NCBI GenBank assembly: GCA_036733345.1
Contig: DAINAR010000017.1
Coordinates: 1 to 60,650, forward strand
DNA length: 60,650 bases
Reading direction: 5' to 3'
From: JAFGMQ01 sp036733345
GTDB lineage: Bacteria > Desulfobacterota > DSM-4660 > Desulfatiglandales > Desulfatiglandaceae
Below the pieces are notes generated by a model. That model saw only the letters and a list, made by a program, of their open reading frames with translations. It searched no databases and had not been told where the DNA came from. This document shows positions 16,205 to 24,131 of this stretch, one piece after another. A program made the position numbers and the translations under genes. Within the stretch, counting starts at the first letter, position 1; every line of letters starts with the position of its first letter.

Positions 16205-17980
16205 ATGGAAATGCAGCAATACATTGTTTTTGGAACGCTGATTTTTTCCCTTGTATTTTTCATATGGGGAAGATGGCGGTATGACATTGTGGCGGTTACT
16301 GCACTTCTTATTGTTACAATAACAGGCATAGTCCCTGGAAGAGATGCGTTTTCAGGTTTCGGCCATCCTGCGGTCATAACAGTTGCAGCGGTTCTTATTA
16401 TTACAAGCGGTTTGATGAATTCAGGCATGATTGACCTTATAACAAATCAATTGTTTAAAATCGGCAATAACATAACCCTTCAGATAGTCTCCCTTACAGT
16501 TGTAGTAGCAGTTCTTTCAGCTTTTATTAATAATGTCGGCGCCCTTGCTATAATGCTTCCTGTTTCGCTTCAAATCGCAAGGAAAAACAACTACCCTCCG
16601 TCTTTTCTGCTGATGCCCATTGCCTTTGGTTCTTTGCTCGGAGGCTTGACTACAATGATGGGAACGCCGCCCAATATTATAATAGCTCTTGCCAGAGCAG
16701 AGAGCGGAAATGAACCTTTCAGGATATTTGATTACACCCCTGTTGGGGCAGTCGTAGCAGTTGCAGGGATACTTTTCATATCGCTTGTCGGATGGAGGCT
16801 TTTGCCAAAAAGAAGGGGACAGGCATCGCTGGAGGAACTTTTTAATATAGAAGATTACACTACAGAAGTTCGGGTATCTAAAAATTCAACAATTGCAGGA
16901 AGCAGAATATGGGAGCTTGGAAAGCTTAAAGATATCGAGGTCAATATCATTGGAATTGCAAGAGGTAAAAGAAGAATTCTTCAGCCATCTGCAAACGAGC
17001 TTCTGCATGAAGACGATGTGCTGGTTATAGAAGCTGATTCAGATGACCTCAAGGAATTTGTCGATGCGGCAAAGCTTGAACTTGCGGGAGATGAAGAACT
17101 CAGAAAGGATATCCTTGGATCAGAGGATATGATAATGTTAGAAGCTGTTGTAATGCGGGACTCGTCTCTTACCGGAAAGACTGCCTACAGCCTTCATCTC
17201 AGAAGAAAATACGGGCTGAACCTTATTGCTGTTGCAAGGAAAGGTTCAAGAATAAAACAGAGAATCGCCTCGATAAGATTCCAGCCTGGAGATGTTCTCC
17301 TATTAAATGGGCCTTCTGAAAGTATTGCGGAAACGATTTCAGAGATGGGGTGTATTCCTCTGGCCAGGAGAAATCTGAGGATAGGGCAGCCTAAGAGAAT
17401 TATTCAAAGTACGGTGATTTTTCTGTCAGCCATAATGCTGGCTGCCTTTGGCTTTCTTCCTATTCAGACAGCCCTTGTTTCAGCAGCTGCAGTGATGGTG
17501 CTCGTGAACCTGATTTCCATACGCGAGATTTATGATAATGTTGACTGGTCTGTAATAATACTTCTTGGAGCCATGATTCCCCTGGGAAATGCTCTTGAAA
17601 CAACAGGTGCAGCCGGGATAATAGTTATGTATCTTTTGAAAATATCCGGCCAGATGCCTCCTTTCGTATCTCTTGTTATTATCCTTGTAGGAACAATGTT
17701 CCTGTCGGATATAATCAACAACGCAGCGGCAGCGGTCCTTATTGCTCCAATTGCTGTGGAGGTGGCATCAACTCTGGGCGTTTCTCCTGATCCGTTTTTA
17801 ATGAGTGTGGCGCTCGGGGCATCGTGTGCTTTTCTGACACCGGTTGGACATCAGTCAAATACCCTTGTAATGGGGCCGGGCGGATACAAGTTCGGCGATT
17901 ACTGGAGGCTTGGCCTGCCTCTTGAAATAATAATACTCATTGTGGGTGTGCCGATGATCTGTATTGTATGGCCGTTTTAG
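16205..17980 (+). CDS. SLC13-type transporter with two central TrkA_C domains (paralogue 2)
   Basis: A 591-residue protein with the same plan as its upstream neighbour: a membrane half with GGLTTMMGTPPNIIIALA, two TrkA_C domains (about 215-385: IAGSRIWELGKLKDIEVNI and SLTGKTAYSLHLRRKYGLN), and a second membrane half with GASCAFLTPVGHQSNTLVMG. The paired NxP-type hairpins (PPNII, HQSNTLVM) match the two re-entrant loops that bind substrate and cation in SLC13-like carriers. The ATG at 16205 follows AGGG by 7 bases, just past the stop of the first gene. The two are clearly diverged duplicates in one operon; they may form a heteromer or serve related anions. Confidence 0.87.
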   Translation: MEMQQYIVFGTLIFSLVFFIWGRWRYDIVAVTALLIVTITGIVPGRDAFSGFGHPAVITVAAVLIITSGLMNSGMIDLITNQLFKIGNNITLQIVSLTVVVAVLSAFINNVGALAIMLPVSLQIARKNNYPPSFLLMPIAFGSLLGGLTTMMGTPPNIIIALARAESGNEPFRIFDYTPVGAVVAVAGILFISLVGWRLLPKRRGQASLEELFNIEDYTTEVRVSKNSTIAGSRIWELGKLKDIEVNIIGIARGKRRILQPSANELLHEDDVLVIEADSDDLKEFVDAAKLELAGDEELRKDILGSEDMIMLEAVVMRDSSLTGKTAYSLHLRRKYGLNLIAVARKGSRIKQRIASIRFQPGDVLLLNGPSESIAETISEMGCIPLARRNLRIGQPKRIIQSTVIFLSAIMLAAFGFLPIQTALVSAAAVMVLVNLISIREIYDNVDWSVIILLGAMIPLGNALETTGAAGIIVMYLLKISGQMPPFVSLVIILVGTMFLSDIINNAAAAVLIAPIAVEVASTLGVSPDPFLMSVALGASCAFLTPVGHQSNTLVMGPGGYKFGDYWRLGLPLEIIILIVGVPMICIVWPF

Positions 17981-18014
17981 AAGAGTTAAAAGGAAGGGGA
18001 CGGGTAACCGGGTT

Positions 18015-18977
18015 TCACATCACCAGTCTCTCATTAATGATTTTTTGAGCGTCCTCTATAATCCTGTCGATTATTTCACCAGCGGAAGGGATGTCTCTGA
18101 TCAATCCTATGCATTGACCAACGGTGATGATCCCTTCATCAATGATTCCCTTTTCATACATCCTCTGGCCTCTTGCCCCTGATATGATTGAACGCAGGTC
18201 ATCAATGGGAGCGCCGTTTTTTTCCATTTCAAATGCCCTGAGGGCATCCGGCGTCCTTGCTACCCTCTCCGTGTTGCGGTATGCACGCAGGAGAAGCATC
18301 GTGTCATGTTCCGACTGCCTTAGAAGCCATTCCTTTACATTCTGATGGATGGGGGCCTCACGCGTCATCATGAAGCGGGTGCCCATATTGATCCCTTCAG
18401 CACCCATTGCCAGTGCAGCGACGAGACCTCTCCCGTCTGAGAAGCCGCCTGAAGCAATGACCGGAATCTTAAGCGCATCGACGGCTGCCGGGATAAGTAC
18501 CAGGCCTCCGACATCGTCTTCTCCGGGATGGCCGGCGCATTCATACCCGTCAATGCTTATGAAATCGCACCCCAGTTCCTGAGCCCTGAGGGCATGCCTG
18601 ACGGTCGTGCATTTATGTATGACGGTTATGCCCGAGTCTTTCAGCCTGCCGATGACGCGTTCCGGATTATTACCGGCAGTTTCAACAACCGTGATACCCT
18701 CGCCGATTATAATATCCAGATATTCGTCATAATTTACCGGACGGAATGAAGGAAGGAGCGTGACGTTGACCGAAAATATTTTATCAGTCATCTGCCGGGT
18801 CTTCCTGATTTCTGCGGCAAGGTCTTCTGGATCGGAAAAGGTCAGTGCGGTTATGGTTCCCAGTCCCCCTGCGTTGGACACGGCGCCTGTCAATTCCGCG
18901 CGGGAAATCCACATCATGCCGCCCTGCATGATGGGGTATTCAATATTGAGAATCTCCGTCATTTTTGTCTTTAACAT
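18015..18977 (-). CDS. nitronate monooxygenase / 2-nitropropane dioxygenase family protein
   Basis: A 320-residue TIM-barrel flavoprotein of the NMO/FabK superfamily. Landmarks are YPIMQGGMMWIS and LTGAVSNAGGLGTIT at the N-terminus, the histidine-bearing ECAGHPGEDD (H150), and the FMN-phosphate site VIASGGFSDGRGLVAALAMG followed by AEGINMGTRF. Characterised members oxidise alkyl nitronates, while the related FabK reduces enoyl-ACP. The His supports the nitronate-monooxygenase-like branch, but many members have no proven substrate, and oxygen use in an anaerobe is doubtful. The ATG at 18977 follows AAGGA by 8 bases. It converges with the transporter pair. Confidence 0.82.
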   Translation of the reverse strand: MLKTKMTEILNIEYPIMQGGMMWISRAELTGAVSNAGGLGTITALTFSDPEDLAAEIRKTRQMTDKIFSVNVTLLPSFRPVNYDEYLDIIIGEGITVVETAGNNPERVIGRLKDSGITVIHKCTTVRHALRAQELGCDFISIDGYECAGHPGEDDVGGLVLIPAAVDALKIPVIASGGFSDGRGLVAALAMGAEGINMGTRFMMTREAPIHQNVKEWLLRQSEHDTMLLLRAYRNTERVARTPDALRAFEMEKNGAPIDDLRSIISGARGQRMYEKGIIDEGIITVGQCIGLIRDIPSAGEIIDRIIEDAQKIINERLVM

Positions 18978-19042
18978 GGACAGGTTCCTTTAAATATAAG
19001 TGAGAGGTGTGCAGCCCTTTGTGGAGTTGAGATTAAGATGAC

Positions 19043-19333
19043 TTACTGCTGTGCATATCTTTTTAAATTCCGGTAGAAATTTTCATGAGAACCGAATGTG
19101 TACAAAAATAAAACCGGGCCGGCTGTTTCATATACCAGTAGGAATTGCCGGTTCTTTGAACTGAATTTATGAACCCTGATCCCCTGTAAATCTCCTGCTT
19201 TTAAATATCCAGTCGTCGGGTCCAGAACAATTGCTTTTACAACCTTATCCAGGTCTTTGATCTGTCCCTTATGCAGTTTCTTCTTTTGTTTCGCAAAAAC
19301 CGGTGATTGAATTATTTCCTTAATTCCGGTCAT
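19043..19333 (-). CDS. RelE/ParE-family toxin
   Basis: A 96-residue basic protein with the RelE/ParE fold pattern: a lysine-rich helical N-terminus (FAKQKKKLHKGQIKDLDKVV), GDLQGIRVHKFSSKNRQFLLVYE as the central sheet, and VLFLYTFGSHENFYRNLKRY at the C-terminus. The FGSHENFYR ending recalls a subset of RelE toxins paired with ParD-like antitoxins. Its ATG overlaps the antitoxin stop (ATGA), so translation is coupled. Confidence 0.82.
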   Translation of the reverse strand: MTGIKEIIQSPVFAKQKKKLHKGQIKDLDKVVKAIVLDPTTGYLKAGDLQGIRVHKFSSKNRQFLLVYETAGPVLFLYTFGSHENFYRNLKRYAQQ

Positions 19334-19557
19334 TCTCCTTCCCCAAATACATATGGAGTTCCCTGACCGGCATTAATTTGTTCTTTTCCCACCAGGATAT
19401 CCTGTATGAAAGGCATCGGAAGATCCGGGTTCTCTTCCACTATCTGGCCTAATTTTGCCCAGTATTCAATTTGACCGGCAATAGATCTGTTAAATACCTT
19501 TGATTTTATTTTTGCTTTTTCAAACAGCTCATCAGATACCTTAACCGCTGTTGCCAT
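19330..19557 (-). CDS. ParD-like antitoxin
   Basis: A 75-residue protein whose first 35 residues (ATAVKVSDELFEKAKIKSKV, then FNRSIAGQIEYWAKLG) match the ParD-like antitoxin family: a predicted ribbon-helix-helix start followed by the IxxQIExWAxLG signature. The C-terminal tail carries the acidic and glycine-rich toxin-binding segment. The ATG at 19557 follows GGAGG; a longer frame upstream is unsupported. It is the first gene of a TA pair with an overlapping RelE-type toxin and a good promoter. Confidence 0.85.
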   Translation of the reverse strand: MATAVKVSDELFEKAKIKSKVFNRSIAGQIEYWAKLGQIVEENPDLPMPFIQDILVGKEQINAGQGTPYVFGEGE

Positions 19558-19585
19558 AAAACCTCCAATGTACAATATCAATTTT

Positions 19586-19614
19586 ATATTAACACCCAGG
19601 GTTTCTATTTGCAA
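19586..19614 (-). promoter_or_regulatory. sigma70-like promoter of the ParD-like/RelE module
   Basis: On the minus strand TTGCAA (19609-19614) and TAATAT (19586-19591) are 17 bases apart, about 30 bases upstream of the antitoxin start. Confidence 0.55.
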
Positions 19615-19652
19615 CCATATTCATACAAGAATAACGATAACAATACACTGGC

Positions 19653-19716
19653 AAAAGAAAGGACGCATTTGAATAATGTCCCTGCTGTCAGGGAGTTCTG
19701 TTTATTCAGAGCGTCC
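19653..19716 (-). terminator. compound-hairpin terminator of the kamA operon
   Basis: On the minus strand GGACGC and TGAATAA pair with TTATTCA and GCGTCC across small internal loops. Nested inside is TCCCTG-ACAG-CAGGGA. The structure is followed by TTTCTTTT (19653-19660), about 12 bases past the kamA stop codon. It is the only terminator-like structure seen for the operon. Confidence 0.65.
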
Positions 19717-19727
19717 GGCCATATTTT

Positions 19728-20828
19728 CTAATAGCAGGCCTGCTGACCCATGATGACCAGATTTTCATCCGAGATAACCGGGTCTTCCTGCCTTATCTGC
19801 GGATAGGAGAAAATCTTCCCTTCATAGTTGCGCATAATGACCTCATCATCGGAAACGGAAAGCACGTATTCCGGCAGAAGGGGTATCTTGCCCCCGCCCC
19901 CGGGAGAGTCTATGACGAACTGGGGCACGGCAAGGCCTGATGTCCATCCTCGTAAAGCCTGTATGATCTCAATGCCTTTCTCGACCCTTGTGCGCAGGTG
20001 CTCGGTACCCTTTACATAGTCCGCCTGATAGATGTAGTAAGGCCTTACACGGACAGTCAGGAGCTTCTGCATGAGCCGTTTCATTACAGCAGGATCGTCA
20101 TTTACTCCTTTCAGCAGAACAGTCTGGTTGCCAAGGGGGATGCCCGCATCCGCCAGTAGATTCAGTGCCCTGGATGATTCAGGCGTGATCTCGTCCGGAT
20201 GGTTGAAATGCACGTTCATGAATACCGGGTGGTATTTTTTTATCATTTCTACGAGCTCCGGCGTCACCCTCTGGGGCAGTACACATGGGACCCTGGACCC
20301 TATCCTGAGGATTTCGACATGAGGGATTTCTCTCAGCCTCTGCAAGATACTCTCGATCCTTCTATCGCTCAGCATGAGCGGATCTCCGCCTGAGAGGATT
20401 ACGTCCCTGACCTCGGTGTGTTCCCGGATGTATTCGATTCCAGCCTGTAAATGGGCGGGATTGATTTTGCTGATATCTCCTACCTTGCGTTTGCGCGTAC
20501 AGAAACGGCAGTAGCTTGCGCACATGTGTGACACCAGAAAGAGCACCCTGTCCGGATAACGGTGCACAATTCCGGGGACAGGGGAATCCTTGTCTTCGCT
20601 CAACGGGTCACAGACACCGTCGTCAGTGACGAGTTCAGCAAGATCCGGCACCATCTGGCGGTAGAGGGGCTCACCCTTCTCCCTGATAAGTGCGGCATAA
20701 TACGGAGTGATCCTTATTTTAAACGTCTTCTGGATTTTTCTGACATCCTCCAGAGGCAGATCAAAAAAGGCAGAGATCTCTTCGGGTGTGGAAAGACTCT
20801 CTTTGACCAGTTTTTTCCATGTTTCCAT
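19728..20828 (-). CDS. kamA: lysine 2,3-aminomutase-family radical SAM enzyme (KamA)
   Basis: A 366-residue radical SAM, PLP-dependent enzyme predicted to turn L-lysine into L-beta-lysine. C103, C107 and C110 (MCASYCRFCTRKRKVG) bind the 4Fe-4S cluster, and K314 in PGGGGK is the PLP lysine. The two aspartates that hold the lysine side chain in Clostridium subterminale LAM (D293, D330) match D270 (YIYQAD) and D307 (FVIDSPGGGG) at a constant offset of 23 shared with K337/K314. This argues for lysine rather than glutamate as substrate. It is shorter than clostridial LAM at both ends. It is the last gene of a four-gene operon with a GNAT enzyme and two ATP-grasp ligases, followed by a hairpin terminator. 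Confidence 0.9.
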   Translation of the reverse strand: METWKKLVKESLSTPEEISAFFDLPLEDVRKIQKTFKIRITPYYAALIREKGEPLYRQMVPDLAELVTDDGVCDPLSEDKDSPVPGIVHRYPDRVLFLVSHMCASYCRFCTRKRKVGDISKINPAHLQAGIEYIREHTEVRDVILSGGDPLMLSDRRIESILQRLREIPHVEILRIGSRVPCVLPQRVTPELVEMIKKYHPVFMNVHFNHPDEITPESSRALNLLADAGIPLGNQTVLLKGVNDDPAVMKRLMQKLLTVRVRPYYIYQADYVKGTEHLRTRVEKGIEIIQALRGWTSGLAVPQFVIDSPGGGGKIPLLPEYVLSVSDDEVIMRNYEGKIFSYPQIRQEDPVISDENLVIMGQQACY

Positions 20829-20848
20829 CTTTTCGTTAACTCCCTTAA

Positions 20849-21322
20849 CTAATGAAGTCGTTTAATGTAAATCACCCTGTCATCTCCGGGTTTGTAAAAA
20901 TCGGGGATGCGTGCCACTTCCTGACAATACGAATTCAGGTAAAACTGCCGGGTCGGTTGATACCTGGGCTGGGATGATGTCTCAATGATTATCATCCGCC
21001 CGTTTTCTTTTATAATTTCCTTTTCCAGCCATTCAAACATGGCCCTTCCATAGCCCTTGCCCTGGTATTCAGGGTCAACTGCAGTCCAGTAGATGTCATA
21101 CACGCCTTCTGTCAGATCCGTGGGGCCGTAGCACAGATAACCGACTACATTGTGGCGTCCATCTTCAATAACCACCACTTGATAATCCTTCTGCGCCGGA
21201 ACATTCAGATACCGGTCGATAAGCTCTTCAGCCACGACGATTTCAGCATCAGTAAACATGCCCGTGCTGTGGATGATGTTCATGACCTTCTTCTTGTCTT
21301 CCTTTTTCATAAACCGGATCAT
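20849..21322 (-). CDS. GNAT-family N-acetyltransferase
   Basis: A 157-residue GNAT protein. The acetyl-CoA pyrophosphate loop is QGKGYGRAMFEWLE (residues 87-100), after VYDIYWTAVDPEYQ in strand 4. The C-terminal YQPTRQFYLNSYCQEVARIPDFYKPGDD is the usual strand 6-7 region. Its start overlaps the upstream ATP-grasp gene (ATGA) and has a strong GGAGG; kamA begins 20 bases after its stop. In archaea and some bacteria a GNAT enzyme next to lysine 2,3-aminomutase (AblB) makes the osmolyte N-epsilon-acetyl-beta-lysine. Here the acceptor could be beta-lysine or a ligated product of the two ATP-grasp enzymes; which one is inference. Confidence 0.87.
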   Translation of the reverse strand: MIRFMKKEDKKKVMNIIHSTGMFTDAEIVVAEELIDRYLNVPAQKDYQVVVIEDGRHNVVGYLCYGPTDLTEGVYDIYWTAVDPEYQGKGYGRAMFEWLEKEIIKENGRMIIIETSSQPRYQPTRQFYLNSYCQEVARIPDFYKPGDDRVIYIKRLH

Positions 21323-22332
21323 GCTTCCTCCATCCTTTTAAGCGTATTCCTGACAATTCTTTCCCAGAAGGTGTCATAGGAGATCCCTTCTGCAACAAGT
21401 GCCCTTGCAAACCCTGCGTTAAGGCTTATATCCGGGTTGGGATTGACTTCGAGTATGAAGCACCTGCTGTTCCTGTCCATTCGGAAATCGACCCTTGCGT
21501 AATCCCTGCATCCTGTTGCCTTAAAAGCTTCAATGGCCATCTTCTGCAGGTTCCGGCCAACTTCCTTCGGAACCGGCGCAGGACAGAGGGGCCGGGTATT
21601 ATGAAAGAGGACGTGATCCTCAAACCACTTGGCCTCATATCCGCAGATCCTGGAGCTGCTGTCAGGCAGTCCTGTAAAGGAGATTTCAGAGACAGGGAGG
21701 GCATGAAGCCTGGAATCCTCCATGACAGCCACGTTGAATTCCCTTCCGTCAATAAATGATTCCACCAGTGCGGGCTGTCTGTAGGTTTTAATAATCCTGT
21801 TTATCTGTATGCCCAGACCATTCCTGTCCTTGACCACTGAATCCGGATGTATCCCCAGGCTGGCGTCTTCGCTGTTGGGTTTCACAATCACGGGAAAGGG
21901 AAGGTCAATTTCCTGCGCCGGATCATTAGCCAGAACGCCCTCGGGAACAGGCAGTCCCGACGATTTGAGCACTGCCTTGGTCCTGAACTTATCCCTGCAC
22001 AATGAGAGTGCGGATGCCGGATTTCCTGTGAATCCGATACCGGACATTTCCAGGAGTCCGGATATATTGGGTTCCCACTCTGTCCTGCCCATGAAGCCTT
22101 CACAGAGGTTGACAAGCACATGGATATCCATTCGGCTGATGCGTCTCAGAAAGCCGGGAATGCTTCGCCGAAGCGGGATCAGGCTTACACGGTGCCCGAT
22201 GCTGTTTAATGCATGAAATACGTCGCCCGCTTCTTTTTCCACGGCCATTTCGGAAATGCTTTCATCCTGCCGCCCGGGTACAGTTTCACAGGCATTGAAT
22301 GCTATACCGATGTTGAGTGACTCAGTGTCCAT
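21319..22332 (-). CDS. ATP-grasp ligase, D-Ala-D-Ala-ligase-like (second copy)
   Basis: A 337-residue ATP-grasp enzyme. The ATP-binding domain shows FRTKAVLKSSGLPVPEG, FPVIVKPNSEDASLGI and ALVESFIDGREFNVAVM; the metal-binding end is DYARVDFRMD and FILEVNPNPDISLNAG. The N-terminal GGxSxEHxVS motif of true peptidoglycan Ddl is absent: the protein begins with NIGIAFNACETVPGRQ instead. It probably joins a carboxylate to an amine using ATP, but the substrates are unknown. The ATG at 22332 is chosen for GGAAAG upstream; it overlaps the preceding paralogue by 11 bases. It shares only moderate similarity with that paralogue, so the two likely add different groups. Confidence 0.83.
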   Translation of the reverse strand: MDTESLNIGIAFNACETVPGRQDESISEMAVEKEAGDVFHALNSIGHRVSLIPLRRSIPGFLRRISRMDIHVLVNLCEGFMGRTEWEPNISGLLEMSGIGFTGNPASALSLCRDKFRTKAVLKSSGLPVPEGVLANDPAQEIDLPFPVIVKPNSEDASLGIHPDSVVKDRNGLGIQINRIIKTYRQPALVESFIDGREFNVAVMEDSRLHALPVSEISFTGLPDSSSRICGYEAKWFEDHVLFHNTRPLCPAPVPKEVGRNLQKMAIEAFKATGCRDYARVDFRMDRNSRCFILEVNPNPDISLNAGFARALVAEGISYDTFWERIVRNTLKRMEEA

Positions 22333-23404
22333 ATCTCTTTCCATTCCGACTGAATGCCTCATCCACAACCCGGTGGATAAGCCCTGAATAGGTGTAGCCT
22401 GCGGCCCGGGCCGCCTTTGGGAGGCAGGAGTTCTCTTCCTCATTCGGCAGAACGCCGGGCAGGGGGTTCACTTCAAGGATATGGGGGTTGCCCTGCTTAT
22501 CAAGGCGCACATCTATGCGTGCCCAGTCGCGGATGCGCAGGACATGGAATGTCCTCATTACCAGTGACTTTATGGCTTCAACAAGGTCCGGAGAAATTTC
22601 AGCCGGACATGTAAATATCTTCAGGGGATTTTCTTTTGTATCCCACACCCATTTGGCTTCATATGAGTAAATAGGCACAGCTCCCTCAGGGAGCATGCCA
22701 TGGTTTATTTCCACGATCGGGAGGACCTCAAGATCAGGATAATTACCCAGAATACCCACGGTAAATTCCCTGCCGCTTAAAAAATGCTCAACTATGACGG
22801 GCTGATGGTACTGTTTAAGGACCTCATGCACCCGTTCATGCAGATCATGCAGATCCGTAACCACGCTGTTGTTTCTTATGCCCTTGGATGAGCCTTCATA
22901 CATGGGTTTAACTATAGCAGGCAGTTGAACGCTGTGGAGTGCTTCCGAATCCGTGAGATCGACAGTCCAGAATGCAGGATTGGCAATTCCATGATAAGTA
23001 AGGATTTCCTTTGCCCGGGATTTATCAAGGCATATACCGAGGGTAAGGGGGTCGGATCCTGTGTAGGGGATGCCCAGTATTTCGCATATTGTGGGGATCT
23101 GAGCTTCACGGCTGGGCCCGAAAAGCCGCTCGGCGATATTGAAGACAAGGTCAGGCCTTAAACGCCTGAGCTCATCATAGGCATCTTCTCCCGATTCTAT
23201 GGGATAGACACGGTACCTTTCTTCAAGGACGTCCTGGATTGCCTTGATCGTTTCATCAGAGTCGCATTCAGCCAGGAGGTCAGGAGGTTCGTCTTCCTCC
23301 TCGCCCATCTCCCTTTCCCTGCCATCAATGACTGAGTTCAGTGCATTGGTCTTTGACGTAAAGACAAAGGCTACATTCCGTCTGGATACACGTGCAAAAG
23401 TCAT
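22322..23404 (-). CDS. ATP-grasp ligase, D-Ala-D-Ala-ligase-like (first copy)
   Basis: A 360-residue ATP-grasp enzyme and the first gene of the kamA operon. It has an unusual acidic stretch, EMGEEEDEPPDLLAECD (about residues 32-48), then VFNIAERLFGPSREAQIP, KSRAKEILTYHGIANP, LPAIVKPMYEGSSKGI, VIVEHFLSGREFTVGILG and the metal site DWARIDVRLDKQGNPHILEV followed by NPLPG. The substrate loop (GVLPNEEENSCLPKAARAAG) is reminiscent of Ddl, but the Ddl N-terminal GGxSxEHxVS motif is missing. The ATG at 23404 follows GGAGG by 7 bases. Together with its overlapping paralogue it could form a two-step peptide assembly line. Confidence 0.85.
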   Translation of the reverse strand: MTFARVSRRNVAFVFTSKTNALNSVIDGREREMGEEEDEPPDLLAECDSDETIKAIQDVLEERYRVYPIESGEDAYDELRRLRPDLVFNIAERLFGPSREAQIPTICEILGIPYTGSDPLTLGICLDKSRAKEILTYHGIANPAFWTVDLTDSEALHSVQLPAIVKPMYEGSSKGIRNNSVVTDLHDLHERVHEVLKQYHQPVIVEHFLSGREFTVGILGNYPDLEVLPIVEINHGMLPEGAVPIYSYEAKWVWDTKENPLKIFTCPAEISPDLVEAIKSLVMRTFHVLRIRDWARIDVRLDKQGNPHILEVNPLPGVLPNEEENSCLPKAARAAGYTYSGLIHRVVDEAFSRNGKRYGH

Positions 23405-23526
23405 GATAAGGCCTCCAAAAGACCGGATTTGAGGCAGAGACGTTTCGGGCCTGCCCCCGGTATGCTGATGCTTTTGTTCATGCAACCGGAAATACTATAG
23501 TATCCAGCCGCACGAAGGGACTGAGG

Positions 23527-23640
23527 TTTCAATCCGCCAGCCAACCAAGGCTGGTAAAAGGCGGACGAGGGTTCGATTCCCCGCCCCTTGGGGCGTTCAA
23601 TGCTTTTTAAGATACCCCGCTGCTCTGCGGCGGGGTAGTT
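23527..23640 (+). repeat. dispersed repeat, family C, copy 2, with tRNA T-arm-like tail
   Basis: Positions 23527-23573 are identical to 1794-1840. The next bases read GGTTCGATTCC, a tRNA T-loop-like word, but the flanking T-stem does not pair fully and there is no anticodon or D arm, so this is not a tRNA. A CCGCCCCTTGGGGCG stem and a TACCCCGCTG...GCGGGGTA hairpin follow, giving a compact multi-hairpin element. Confidence 0.75.
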
Positions 23641-24102
23641 TATTTTAGAGATGAAAGGGAAACGCTTTACTGTCTGAGCGGCTGTAAAAGGGCTTTTTGT
23701 ACTCCCGGCCTCAAGAATAAAGGCTCTCCTGAAATAAGGACAGCCCGTGTTATTCTTTTCCGGAAAGGGATCGTCAGTTAAAGGCGAGGTTGTGGCGGTG
23801 TCGCTGTTGCGACTGAAGTTGGGCGGAGGTTCGTCGTCTTCCTCCGTTAGATGTATGCATACTGAAGATGCAAGTGATTGCCTGTAATTCATTTTTGAAC
23901 CATCCATTTATGATAACCATTAATCAAGGTCTATTACTGAAGCATGGTCTGAAACTGCAATTCTTTAAACACATGCCTTATGTGCGCAAATATAAACTTC
24001 CGTTAACAAAAGTCAATACATTTTTAATCAGTTTTTATGATTTTTAAAAAATTTTTTAAACTCTTTCCTGTAGTTTGCAACTCTTTGTTTTTTATCGATA
24101 TT

Positions 24103-24131
24103 TAATCCGCCAGCCAGCCAGCCAACCAGAT
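24103..24131 (+). repeat. truncated family C repeat
   Basis: AATCCGCCAGCCAGCCAGCC then AACCAG: the left end of family C with an expanded CAGC(C) tract, ending within 25 bases of the 3' end of the C45 peptidase gene. Confidence 0.65.

Noticed and set aside
21319..23404. Two peptidoglycan D-Ala-D-Ala ligases
   Set aside because: ATP-grasp motifs are present but the N-terminal Ddl motif is missing in both, and the operon context is a radical SAM mutase and GNAT enzyme, not cell-wall genes.
23560..23600. tRNA gene suggested by GGTTCGATTCC
   Set aside because: The T stem does not pair fully, and there is no D arm, anticodon arm or acceptor stem around it.
23401..23907. A 168-codon minus-strand frame upstream of the kamA operon, with an N-terminal part rich in E, D and P that could be read as a precursor peptide
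   Set aside because: No ribosome binding site, and more than half of it translates the dispersed repeat and its hairpins. The likeness of its EEDDEPP run to the acidic stretch of the neighbouring ATP-grasp protein is too short to mean anything.
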